Part shown: one piece after another, positions 23,681-34,583 of the stretch
Position numbering within the stretch: position 1 is the first letter of the stretch
How the letters are laid out: the number at the start of each line of letters is the position of its first letter
DNA from: Sweltsa coloradensis
Lineage: Eukaryota > Arthropoda > Insecta > Plecoptera > Chloroperlidae
Assembly: GCA_024449915.1 (NCBI GenBank)
Contig: JAMZAV010001452.1
Span: forward strand, 183,339-247,338
Reading direction: 5' to 3'
Length of the DNA stretch: 64,000 bases
Program-made: the position numbers and the translations under genes
The notes under the pieces: model-generated
Told to the model about the DNA's origin: nothing
The model's input: only the letters and a program-made list of their open reading frames with translations
Database searches by the model: none

Positions 23681-24421
23681 GCCCCGATTCATGTACATTT
23701 TTATCCCGGTATAAGCCGAGTTAGGTGGTATAAGTGCGGTATAACTCCGAATCCAATTCATGAAGACTTATCCCGCCTCGACCGGGGGATAAGAAAATAC
23801 GTAAACAGATGGCGGACATTTTAAATTTTGCATCTATGTGTTAAAACGAGAAAAATTGTCATTACTCTCATAAAACAAAATCAGAAACCGTCCCGGGCCT
23901 AGGCCCGATGTAAAAATTATTCATAATACAACAGTGTAGGCCTAAAGTTCCATTAGGCTATAGGACTACATTCAATTAATGCTAACATAACACGTTTGAC
24001 AAGCCCTAGGCCTCTCCTAGGCAACCCTAGACCTGCACGACCTTGTTCAGACACATCCCGCACAATAACTAGTTTTGGATTACTAAAGCATGATGAACAA
24101 TAGTATGATAGTCCTAGGCTATTCCAAAATTTACGGCAATAAAGCCTTTTCTTTTCTTTAAGTGAATTCACGCAAACTCCTGTCACTAAATAAAAAAGTA
24201 AAACAAAAGATGGTGGAAATTTTTCAGTGTTCTTTTGCTAATTTGCTGATTTACATGGCTGTGGAATGCAGTGGAAAATAACATTTGTTGTGTCTGTTGT
24301 TGCATTGGAAATTTTTGATTGGATGAGAGTTGCCCAGACTTAACCAGGCCTTATCCTGCCATGTCCTGCATTATACCGTCCTTATACCACCTATACCCGG
24401 ATAAATGTACATGATCGGGGC
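23681..24421. mobile_element. 741-bp TIR element upstream of GR-F
   Basis: Ends are inverted: it begins GCCCCGATTCATGTACAT and finishes ATGTACATGATCGGGGC, flanked by a CCTGG direct repeat (23676-23680 and 24422-24426). The paralogous flanks before GR-I (about 31040) and GR-J (about 44355) lack the element, confirming insertion. Related but decayed sequence forms part of the composite elements at 41835-42540 and 58740-59420. No transposase; a non-autonomous DNA transposon. Confidence 0.85.
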
Positions 24422-24563
24422 CCTGGTGATCGGTTGGGGATAGTAAGGGTTAGGAGAAGTTCAAATGCGAAGGAATTTAGGCACTATTTTCTTCATGATT
24501 GTAATATGTAACGCATTGTTAAAATAGTGATTGATGTCATTAAAAGTCAAGTCGATTTTAAAT

Positions 24564-25528
24564 ATGGATTTTTATACAGCATTTCACCGTTTGATTAAAG
24601 TCTCTCAAATCCTAGGCCTAGCACCATTTGCTGTAGGGGTTCGCTTGGGAACAGAAAATTAAAATTCTCAAAAATTAATCTAATTTCCAGTGTATTTTTG
24701 ATATTCCTCCTGTCTGTTTGTTGGTTCGTTTACTTTGTGATAACCTTAGTTGAATTTAATCGTGATCACACACACGGCATTGTCTACCACGTGGTGCGCA
24801 GGTTCGAGGACATCTTGCACGCATCCACAAGTCTGTTGTTTCTCGTTAAGCGGTGCTTTCAGAGCGAACGTTTGATAAGATTGTTTCATATTATCGACCT
24901 TGTTGAAAAGAAGTTCAAATCGTTTGATATATGTCGATTGTATAACCGATTAAAGTCCTTTATTCAATTCCGGTTGAAATTATATCTTGCAATTTTCTGC
25001 TCTGGAATTTTTCTTATGCTATACCAAACTTTTTATAGGAATAAGTTCAAAGTTAATTGCAAAACATTCTTAGGTTGGGGAACATATATGTTGTCCATGT
25101 CAATTCTTGACATAGAAGTATATATTTTCTTAAGCATAGGATTTTTATTGATGCAAATATATTCCCACTTAAACAAAGAGCTTGAAGAGATATTACTGAA
25201 TGCTGAACGTACACGCAAAGAAGTCAGCCAAGTGGGTCTAAGTATCTTTAACTCGAGCCGGCCCCGACCAGGAAGCCTCCGCCAGATAGCAGCACTGCAT
25301 CACATCTTAGCCGACCTGACCTTGGAACTAAACCAGATATTCTCTCTGCAGCTGCTGCTTCTGTTCAGCTCAAGTTTTGTGAATGTTATAATTACGTTCG
25401 AGAGGTTGGTGTTCGGTGGGCTGTACAGGGGGGTCGAGAGTGTTGTGGTTGAAGTGTTAAACACGTATTTCAAAGTAGCGCTGTCTCCTATTCTCATCAT
25501 CTGTATCTGCAGCAGAACAGCCAGGCAG
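24564..25528 (+). pseudogene. Gustatory receptor exon GR-F, single frameshift
   Basis: The ATG at 24564 starts MDFYTAFHRLIKVSQILGLAPFAV. One base is missing near 24634 compared with GR-J (GTAGGGG against GTAAGGGG), and the intended frame resumes as the 24698 open frame through all membrane segments to CAG|GTAACG. With one base restored the length would be 322 codons. RLYNRL, LLMQIY and the conserved block (PRPGSLR) are intact. Whether the indel is real or a sequence error decides if this is a functional exon. The F/I/J subfamily is defined by this exon. Confidence 0.85.
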
Positions 25529-25739
25529 GTAACGTTAACAAATTTGAGCATTTTGTACAATATGTTTTATAGCTAAACCAGAAGACTCGATGCTTAAATC
25601 TTAAACACATAAATGTTATCAACAAAATGTTTAAATATTCTTATATTGTTATTTAAATGTTACGTCCCTAAGTTAACCTTAAACGTGAAATCAAGAATAG
25701 TTTACAATATTTTACTTATAATAAAAAATAATTTGAGTG

Positions 25740-25890
25740 GAATGGATCGGCACCTCTACCAATAATGTCGGTGAATCCTGAACCGGCCCCTACTCAAAAA
25801 TGTTTGTAAATCCTGGACTGGCACTTCCACCAAAATGTTTGTGAATCCTGGACGGCACCTCACCAAAAGTGTTTGTTACTACTGGACTGG
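25740..25890 (+). repeat. Minisatellite behind GR-F donor
   Basis: About four imperfect units of roughly 33-37 bp (GGACTGGCACTTCCACCAAA, TGTTTGTGAATCCT). The same unit follows the donors of I/J (37340-37530, 45630-45690) and L (56560-56800). Confidence 0.75.
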
Positions 25891-26345
25891 CACATATTTT
25901 GACCAAACCAATAGCCCAAAATTACAAAAACCAATTATGAAAGATTTACTGAAAAGGCTATAGTGTACGTCAATAATGACCATTATATTTTTGGATCAAA
26001 ATACTCCAAGGTCACGATTTATAAATATATTTCCCATGTCATTTCTTATGGGAGATTTTTGCCGATGGGACCTAGCTCGAAAAATACCATGTTTGGTTTT
26101 TTCCGGTCTTGGTGCACCCAGTAATTTTTCAGTTTGTTTCTTAATTCATAACTAGTTAGCCTGAATGAAATATATTTTCTGAGTTTAGCGGGTGCCTTTA
26201 AGGAATAAATTAAAAAAATATAAATCTTAGGTTGGTTATCGCTCACTCGTCTATTGCGTAGGGGCCTGCAGGGTTGGCTTAGGTACTTTGGTGATACATG
26301 ACTTGAGTGGGTATACTTTCAATACGAATTTATTTATTTTATTCA
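25891..26345 (+). repeat. Dispersed repeat T plus SINE 3' body
   Basis: 25891-26220 (TTTTGACCAAACCA, TCTTATGGGAGATTTTTGCC, GATGGGACCTAGCTCGAA) recurs at 37550-37880, 45680-46010 and inverted at 57495-57740. 26225-26345 is a SINE 3' body with ATTTATTT tail. Confidence 0.7.
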
Positions 26346-26755
26346 TGTTAAAAGATGTTAACTAACGAAGTTTTGTAATAGTTTTCGTTGTTAAATATCG
26401 ATCTTAAGACACTCGAGTTATAAATAATGGGCAATCAAAGTAAATTCCATGACAGTATCAGATAAGAATTGTGGGGGTGAAATTTTTCGATCATCCATTG
26501 TGTTTTCTTTGATATGAATCTGTTTTTTTCCTCTCTTGAATACTCACATACTCATCGCCTTAAAGTAGTCGAGCAAGTGAGTGGCTTATTAGAAGGAATA
26601 CGAAACCAGGCGAAGAATTATGTTTGTAGGGACCTCTTAATAGTGCGGTATGATAACAACATGTTCGTGTTAATTTATCCAAAAAAGGACAATAATTTTC
26701 TTTAAACACGAAAATGCATTAGAAACATTTTGTAGAGAAAACATAACTTTTTACG
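26346..26755 (+). other. Duplicated 5' flank of GR-G
   Basis: Shared with the flanks of G' (38000-38443) and K (46480-46892), for example AACGAAGTTTTGT and TTGTGTTTTC. Presumably promoter-bearing; no individual element can be assigned. Confidence 0.5.
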
Positions 26756-27704
26756 ATGGATTTATACACATCAGTTGAACGATTGTTTAAAGTGTGCAAA
26801 TTCTTAGGCTTATTGCCATTATTTCTAAAAGTTAAAGTAGAGAACAAAATTAAAATTTTCTATGTGGATTACTTATAGTGTGTTAATTACATTAGTGATG
26901 GTCATTTTCTTAACACCGTTCATTGTAACAAGGTGGGCTAAAGCTAAGGGCATCTCACCTAGATTAAAAATACTTTCTGTAATAAGGGTGTTTCAGGATA
27001 TTCTAACCTGTCTACTACTTTAGTCCCCACGTTTGTAAATGCAGCCTGAACGCCCTCGTAGTGGCCAGATACTTCGGGTTTATGCGATTAACTGACACGA
27101 AATTCAAACCAATTTAAATCGTTACAACTCTATCAAGCGCGTATTCGTTCGTTAAATTAAACGCGATATGTTTTCTTTGTCATTTTTTATTCTTGATGGT
27201 TTATTACTATTTACGTTTGTGGTTTACGAACCATATAACGAAATCAATTTCACCACACTTGCAGGTAGGACTGGCTACTTTAATGGCTACTGTGATCCGT
27301 CATATTTAATCTACATTTTCGTCTTGATCGGATACCTATTGTCGCAAAGATATCCGTAATAACGAAACCCTTAAAGACATGGGAATAATGTGGAACCCGA
27401 CCACGACAGAGTGGTCTAAGTATCTTTAAGTCGAGCCGGCCCCGACCAGGAAGACTCCGCCAGATAGCAGCACTGCATACATCCTGGTCGACCTGACCTT
27501 GGAACTAAACCAGATATTCTCTCTGCAGCTGCTGCTTCTTATCTCAACGATATTTTGTAACATTTTATCTAATTTTGATAAATCATTTTTCCCGGATATA
27601 TCACTGATTTTGAAAGTATAGTTCTTCAATTTGTTTCACATTTTGCAACAACGTGTTGCACATTATTCAAACCGTCCCACATCTGCATCTTTGCAAGCAT
27701 CCAG
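26756..27704 (+). pseudogene. Gustatory receptor exon GR-G, degenerate
   Basis: MDLYTSVERLFKVCKFLGLL starts the exon, but small deletions near 26845-26870 break the frame, and stops and indels follow (for example the 27168-27359 frame carries the region before SQRY). The conserved block (from 27411) has a missing G in the first codon and a missing C in GCATCACATC. It ends CAG|GTAGTG. Closest relatives are G' and K. Too many indels for a functional receptor exon. Confidence 0.85.
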
Positions 27705-27813
27705 GTAGTGTTTTATAATCACTTTTTTTCCCACGCACACGCACTAATATTCGTGATTTATACATTATATATACAATGTTCTTTAGAAGATAATCAGTTA
27801 TTTAAGCCGTGAT

Positions 27814-28205
27814 CGTTAAGCCGTTTCCCACTCGAACACCGAAGTTAAGCACCCTTCGGGTGTGGTCAAGGGTAGAGTTGGTGACCGCTCTGCCCTGAAA
27901 ATAACGTATACCGCTGGTTATAACAGATCGAGGTTCGAGAGCTAGTGTAAACGGCTTCGTTCTCCACGACGTCAGCTCAACAGTCCGGGTTAGTGGAGGA
28001 ACCTATATGACTGTCAAGTTTACACCGTCTTTTCGGATGGGACTAAAGCAGTTGGTCCCTTGTTTCTTTTCAAAAGGTAGGCTACGTACTGGTTTCGGTT
28101 TCCCCTCCTCCCTTATATTAATCCTTCATTGTCATCTATCACCACCCATCGTCTCGAATAGCCAAAGTGCATTAATATGAGACGCTAAGCAGTATCAAAT
28201 CAATC
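27814..28205 (+). mobile_element. 5S-rRNA-derived SINE with LINE-like tail
   Basis: 27822-27900 resembles insect 5S rRNA from its internal promoter region (ACACCGAAGTTAAGC, GGTGTGGTCAAGGG, GTGACCGCTCTG), followed by a SINE body (GAGAGCTAGTGTAAACGGC, GACTGTCAAGTTTACACCG). The 3' end (ATCGTCTCGAATAGCC, ATTAATATGAGACGC) matches the tail of the putative LINE fragments at 7.6 and 13.8 kb in opposite orientation. Copies at 39545-39930 (low quality) and 50470-51270 (interrupted). Confidence 0.8.
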
Positions 28206-28890
28206 AAACCAATTATCATAAACAGCTTAAGGTTTGCTTTGAGAGGATGAATTATGGACAAGTAAAGTAAAATTGTTCATTATATTATTTTTGGGATAAA
28301 CAGGAGTTAACGGGTTCAAAAATTTGATGTATGTTCGTTTAGGCCACTGTTTTTTAATACAACTGTCGTTGTGAAAGTGGAAAGTGGTGTGAATGGATGG
28401 GCAAATCTGCGATTTTCCAGTCTTTGTTTTTCTCCAATATTCCACAATTGTCAATTCCACTCAAACAGCTTACTAATGAGTAATTATTCAGATTAGATAA
28501 TATGTATGCATCTTATAGCTGGCATGCACTTCCAACTACACGTCGACAAACAGCTCTCACTCACCCCACCCAATTCACCTTGTGATTGACATTCTTTCAT
28601 TTCGTTTTGCTCAACACTTCTTTAGATTGAGCTACAGATCAATAATTCATCAGCCTCTGCAGTCTGTGAAACACTAGCATATTATAAACAATTCAAGTCA
28701 AGTCGGAACTTTAGGCTATACATTCAGAACTTGACAGTCACTGTCCGCAGGCTGGAGAATTACGTCAATCAGACTTGACAGTAAAAAGAATAAATATGTC
28801 ACCTTGTTTGAAAAATACATATATTAAAAAGGCTTGAATAAACAACACGGCGATGGCTTTGTTGTTGATGTTGAAGAGCATTTCTGTAAG

Positions 28891-29042
28891 ATGGACATAT
28901 ACACATCATTTTCCTCGTTGCTTTAAGTGACCAAAATCTTGGGCTTGACACCACTCTCTCTTCAAGGAAAAGGTTCAATCAGGAGATTGAAATTCTCCCT
29001 GCGGGGTACCATTTACAGTCTTCTGTTGGCAGACGTATTAAC
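28891..29042 (+). pseudogene. Gustatory receptor fragment GR-H (D subfamily)
   Basis: ATGGACATATACACATC followed by sequence nearly identical to GR-D 12685-12838, with AAA changed to TAA at codon 13. Homology stops at GTATTAAC where another repeat starts. About 25 bp of the continuing exon (ATTCTGCATCCCATTCTTT) reappear at 30215-30235 beyond that insert. A truncated, transposon-split relic; the same structure is repeated as H' at 41078. Confidence 0.85.
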
Positions 29043-30212
29043 TAGGAAAACGCTCAGTTGGACGCGTTGTTGAGCGAGCACCGGTACGTGCAACATGACC
29101 CGAGTACGACATCCCATAAGGCCCACCACACAGTGTAGGCCTAACTGGATATTGACATTGTATATACTATTAAAATATCTTTGCATTGTACTAATTCACG
29201 TCATGCCTTCTAAAGTGTATCTTTGTATCTTCACTGCTCCTTCATTTTTTAACATAATTTTTCGAAATATGATTACCAATAAGTCTTTAAGGTCTTGACT
29301 GATTTAGGTGAAAATTTGGAAAATAGGAAAGAATGTTGTACTTATTGACCCTGCAAAATTTCATAACGATCGGTACATTTTTATTTTTATATTTTATTTT
29401 TATTTTTTGGATGAGCGTAGCGAGCGTAGCGAGCGAAGCGAAGATTCCATTTCACTACACTGGAGAAAAAAATCCGGAATTTTTTATTTTTTTTCTTTTT
29501 TTTTCTTTCTTTCTTTCTGTATTTTTGTCTGTCTGTTAACACGATTCCGGCTAAACCGATACTCCGATTGCGATGAAATTTTATGGAGGCCTTCGAAATC
29601 TCTGAACTAAGAACTGCCACGTTTTTGAGCGCAATCGAAAAATTATTTTCATGAAAATCGCAATTTTAACGATTTTTTTCGATTTTTAAAAAAATTCTTC
29701 GACTTATAACTCCTACATGCTTTATCTGATTGTAATGATTTTTTCACAGAACCTTAATTTTATGAATTGATATATTCGTGTGAAATTTGAGCGTTATCGA
29801 ATAATTATTTCTTATGAAAATTTCAATATTACGATTTTTTCCTTTTTTAAAATTACGATTAATTAAAAAAAAAAGTTAATTTTTTATTTAATTTGATTAA
29901 ATTTAAAAAATTCAACAAAGTTCTGATTTTTTCACAGAACAACAGAAAATCCGCAAAACACATAGCAGCTCAATTCACCAATTACGCTCATCCAACAAAC
30001 GCGGCGGGACTTAAGCGTTTTCCTAGTTATAACTAACAATCGGATTTTGTTCAAAAACTTTACAGCAACCCGCCTAGGTGGTATGCACATGTGTGCAAAA
30101 TTTCAGGTCGATCAGAGAAACGGTGCGCCCTGTACCGAAGCAGTAACAGAAAAAAAAACAGACATTCGAGCCATAAGAGTCAAGTGGAGACGCTCGCTTC
30201 GCTCGCTAACAA
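29043..30212. mobile_element. Insertion splitting GR-H (GAGCGTAGCGAGC-type repeat)
   Basis: Bounded by the two halves of the GR-H exon. ACTAGGAAAACGC at 29043 is mirrored by GCGTTTTCCTAGT at about 30017, and the segment 29409-30200 runs from GAGCGTAGCGAGC to GCTCGCTTCGCTCGC. ATTAAC is present on both flanks (in GTATTAAC and before TTTATTCTGC). Short open frames inside are AT-rich and not recognised. Confidence 0.65.
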
Positions 30213-30235
30213 TTAACTTTATTCTGCATCCCATT

Positions 30236-31190
30236 CTTTTTATTTTTATTTTTATATATTTATTTATTTATATCGTCTATCATATTCAGTTATAAAAACT
30301 GATTTACAAAGGAGGACAACTAAATAAATCTAATTACATAGATGCAGACACAACAATGAACTACATTTAAGTAAATATTTGAAATAGTAATATTACAACA
30401 AAAATGCATTAAAACTCAACAATTTTGGTAACAAATAAAAAGGATAAAAAATGCAATCAATGAAACAATCAAATACTTATAATAAAGGGTGGAGAATGAA
30501 AAAAAAAGAAAAAAAGAAAAGAAAAGAAAAGAAAAAAAACGAAAAGGAAATAACACATTTATAAGACGATCCCACTCAAACATATATGAGGTTTGCCAAA
30601 AATCAGGAACAGCAAATCAGGGAGTAATCAATCTTTCGCGGAAGAAACCACCGAACGCGAATCTTCATTTTTGCGTTCAATCTTCATTTTTGTGTTCAAA
30701 TCTTGATAACAATTTAGTGCAAAAGATCTTGACTCTAAGAAATTATTATATCAGATACATAATTATTTAAAATTGTTCAAGTCAAAGCTGATCACAGCAA
30801 TGATGCAGGACACCTTACTCAAGTTGCAAGTTCCACCAGTGGGCGGCAACCAGACAATCTAGGCAGAAAAATATGCAGTGTATTTTATTTGTTAAGTGGT
30901 AGGCTTGAGTGACACAAATCGACTCTTTCTAAAATTGTTTTATAAACAACAAGACAAAATAATTCCAATATTGACACGTGCTATTCGTTCGAAACTCGGA
31001 GAGTATGAATAAGTATGAGGGGCGTAACATCTTCCCATTACTCCGCAGTGATCGGTTGGGGATAGTACGGGTTAAGAGATAGGAGTTCAAATGCGTAGGA
31101 ATTTAGGAACAATTTCCTTCGTGCATGTAATATATTACGCATAGTTAAAATTGTTATTGACACCATAAAAATTCGGGCAGATATTTAAAT
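30236..31190. other. AT-rich spacer and 5' flank of GR-I
   Basis: A-rich low-complexity stretch at 30495-30550 (expanded at 43755-43850 in the sister copy). 30880-31190 is a duplicated upstream flank shared with F (23500-23675 plus 24427-24563) and J (44180-44498). No gene. Confidence 0.5.
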
Positions 31191-31262
31191 ATGGATTTAT
31201 ATACTGCATTTTATCGATTGATTAGAGTTTCTCAATCTTAGGCCTGGCACCATTCGGTGTAT
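31191..31262 (+). pseudogene. Gustatory receptor exon GR-I, 5' end only
   Basis: MDLYTAFYRLIRVSQ is followed by a one-base loss (TCTCAATCTTAGG against TCTCAAATCCTAGG in J), and then the exon is cut at GGTGTA by foldback element 4. The rest of the exon is not in this clean stretch; it appears only in the low-quality copy at 36138-37124. Confidence 0.85.
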
Positions 31263-32284
31263 AATCCTGTCAAATAAGATCGTATATTGACGTTTGGAGG
31301 AAAAAATTGCGATGTCGCTGAATTTGTGCAGAGACTTTCCTTATATAATCTTATCAACATACTAAAACTCCCCTACAATCGGACTGGAGCTTCGGCCGCC
31401 ATATTGGAAAATGGAGGCCAAAAGGTGTTTGTTATCAAATATCTCCAAATTGGTTTGAGATAGACAAAATATCTTGATAGCAAAAATATTCCCCATTTAA
31501 TTCTCTACAAAACAGGTGTCTTCTATAGTTTTGGCAGGGGCAACGGTTACGTCACAAATTCGTGGTTTATATGTTGCTCATTGGAGTACCAGCTTATTTC
31601 CAAATTTTCACGCCCGGCATCAAACAATGCCCGGTAAATCCGTAAGAAATCGATTTAAATACAAAAGGACTTTTGTACGGGGTTCATGAAAGCTTTCATT
31701 AGTATTTAAAAAAATCAGTTCTGCGAAATCAAATTTTGCATTTACCTGAAATTTGGTTTTACCATTGTTGGCATTTCCTCAAAAATGCCCTTTTTGACTG
31801 TCCATTATTAAGCACTAAAAGCATTGGAGGAAAAATTCTTGCTACGCACATTGAAATGACTCAAATAATGATCCGATTACAACCAAAGTTTAATTCAATA
31901 TGGCTGCTAATTCCTAATATCCACAACATCAAAGTGAATTATGTAACAAAAAGAGTGTAAAAACAGCACGAAAACAGTATTCATATTGTGAATATAAGGA
32001 ATTAGCAGCCATATTGGATTTAAACTTTGGTTGTAATCGGATAATTATTTGAGTCATTTCAATGTGCGTAGAAAGAATTTTTCCTCAAATGCTATTTAGT
32101 GCTTAATAATGGACAGTAAAATATAGCATTTTTTAGGAAATGCCAACAATGGAAAAATCCAAATTTCGGGTGAATGCAAAATCCGATTTCGCAGACTGAT
32201 TTTTTTAAATACTAATGGAGCTTTCATGACCTCGTCAAAAATCCTTTTGTATTTAAATCGACAGATTTCGGATTTTTCTTAAAT
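31260..32284. mobile_element. Foldback element 4 inserted in GR-I (right arm truncated)
   Basis: Left arm 31263-31923 and right arm from 31988 are reverse complements around a loop of about 65 bp; the right arm breaks off at about 32284 where low-quality sequence begins. The complete but noisy copy at 34661-36137 shows TAATCCTGT/ACAGGATTA ends and a GTA repeat on both sides, consistent with a 3-bp target duplication. Confidence 0.85.
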
Positions 32285-34583
32285 ATGTGTACTCCCCCCA
32301 ACAGGGTTTAAAAGGCCCCCTAACTGAAAAGGGGAACATTGTATATACTATTAAAATTCTTTGCATTGTACTAATTCACGTCATGCCTTCTAAATTGTAT
32401 CTTTGTATTTTTCCACGGCCCCCCTTCTTTTTTTTAACTAATTTTTCAAAATATGATTACCAATAATTTTTTTTAAGGCCTTAAAGTTTTAGGAAAAATT
32501 TGGGAAAAATAGGAAAAATTTTTGGTACTTATTGCCCTGAAAAATTTCTTTAACGTGGGTACATTTTTTTTTTTATATTTTTTTTTTTTTTTTTTGGATG
32601 GCGTACGAGCGACGAGCGAAGCGAAGTTTCCTTTCACTACACTGGGGGGGGAAAAAAACCCGGATTTTTTATTTTTTTTCTTTTTTTTTCTTTTTTTTCC
32701 CGGGGTATTTTTGCCCTGTCTTTTTAAAAAGGGTTCCGGCAAAAAACCGACTCCGATTGCGATAAAATTTTTAAAGGGGGCCTTCAAAATCTCTGAACTG
32801 GGAACTCCCAAACGTTTTTGGGGGCGCAATCGAAAAATTATTTTAAAAATGAAAATCGAAATTTTTTAAACTTTTTTTTTTTCGTTTTTTAAAAAATTTC
32901 TTCGACAAATAACCCCCTACATGCTTTATCTGATTGTAATGTTTTTTTCACAAAAACCTTTAATTTTATAAATTGATTTATTCGTTTTAAAATTTTGAGG
33001 TTATTAAAAAATTTTTCTCATAAAAATCGAAATTTTTAAACGTTTTTTTTTAATTTTTTTCCCTCCCCTTAAACCCCTACATGTTTTTATCCGTTTTAAA
33101 ATTTGTTTTTTTCACAAAAAACCTTTTAATTTTTAAAAATTAAATAATTCGTGTAAAATTTGTGCGAAATAAAAAAAAATTATTTCTTATGAAAATTTAA
33201 ATATTACGATTTTTTCCCTTTTTTTAAAAATTACGATTTTAAAAAAAAAAAATTTAATTTTTTTTTTAATTTTGGGTTAATTTAAAAAATTAAACAAATT
33301 TTCTGAATTTTCACAAAAACCAACAAAAAATCCGAAAAACACATGGCAGCTCAATTCCCCAAATTACCCCTCATAACCAAACACGCGGGGGGACTTAAGC
33401 TTTTTTTCCTAGTTTAACTAAATGGGATTTTGTTCAAAAACTTTACGCAACCGCCCTGGGGGGATGCACATGTGTGAAAAATTTAAAGGTCGATCGGAGA
33501 AAGGGTTTGGGGCCCTGTACCGAAGCAGTACAAAAAAAAAAAACGACATTGGCCTAAGAGTCGGGGAGACCCCTCGTTCGCTCGCTCTTTAAAACCTTCA
33601 TTCTGCATCCCTTCTTTTTTTTTATTTATTTATTTATTTTGTCTTCATATTCAGTTAAAAAAAACTGATTTAAAAAGGGGGAAAACAAAATAAATCAAAT
33701 TTACATAGATGCAACAAAACAATGAATAAATTTAAGAAATATTTGAAATAGAAATTTACAAAAAAAATAATGTTAAAACTCAAAAATTTTTGGGAAAACC
33801 AAATAAAAGGTTTAAAAAATGCAATCAATGAAACAATAAAATCTTAAAATCAAAAGGGGGGGAAAGAATGAAAAAAAAGAAAAAAAAAAAAAAGAAAAAA
33901 AAAAAAACGAAAGGAAATAACAGTTTTTAAAAAACATCCTCCCTAAAACTTTATATGGGGTTTTTTCCCCAAAAATCAGGAACAAAAAATCAGGGAGAAA
34001 TAAATTTTTCGGGGAAAGAACCCCCAAACGCGAATCTTCATTCTTGCGTTAAAATCTTCATTTTTTGTTTAAAATCTTGAAAACAATTTATGCAAAAGAT
34101 ATTAATCTAAAAAAAATTATACCCAAATAAATTATTTAAAATTTTTTCAAGTAAAAAAACTGATAAAAACCCAATGATGCGGGACCCCTTAAACTAAAGT
34201 TGCAAGTTCCCCCAGGGGGCCCGGAAACCCAAAAATTTCTGCAAAAAACATTGCAGGGGTATTTTATTTTTTAAAATTTTTAGTAGGCTTGAGTGACACA
34301 AATCGACTCTTTCTAAAATTTTTTTATAAACCCCAAGCCCAAAATCATTCCAATATTGACACGTCTATTCGTTCCCAAACTCGGAGAGTAATTACGTTGG
34401 GGGGGCGAAAACACCCTTCCCATTACCCGCAGTCATGGGTTTTGGGGATAGAAAGGGCTAAAGATAGGAGCAAAAATGCACAGGAATATAGGCCCCAATT
34501 TTGTTCTTTGGCATGTAATTATTTACGAATAGAAAAAAATTTGTTATTGACCCCAAATTAAAATTCGGGGCCGATATTTTAAA

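Noticed and set aside
27822..27900. 5S rRNA gene
   Set aside because: Only the promoter-containing part resembles 5S; the ends are replaced and a SINE body follows.
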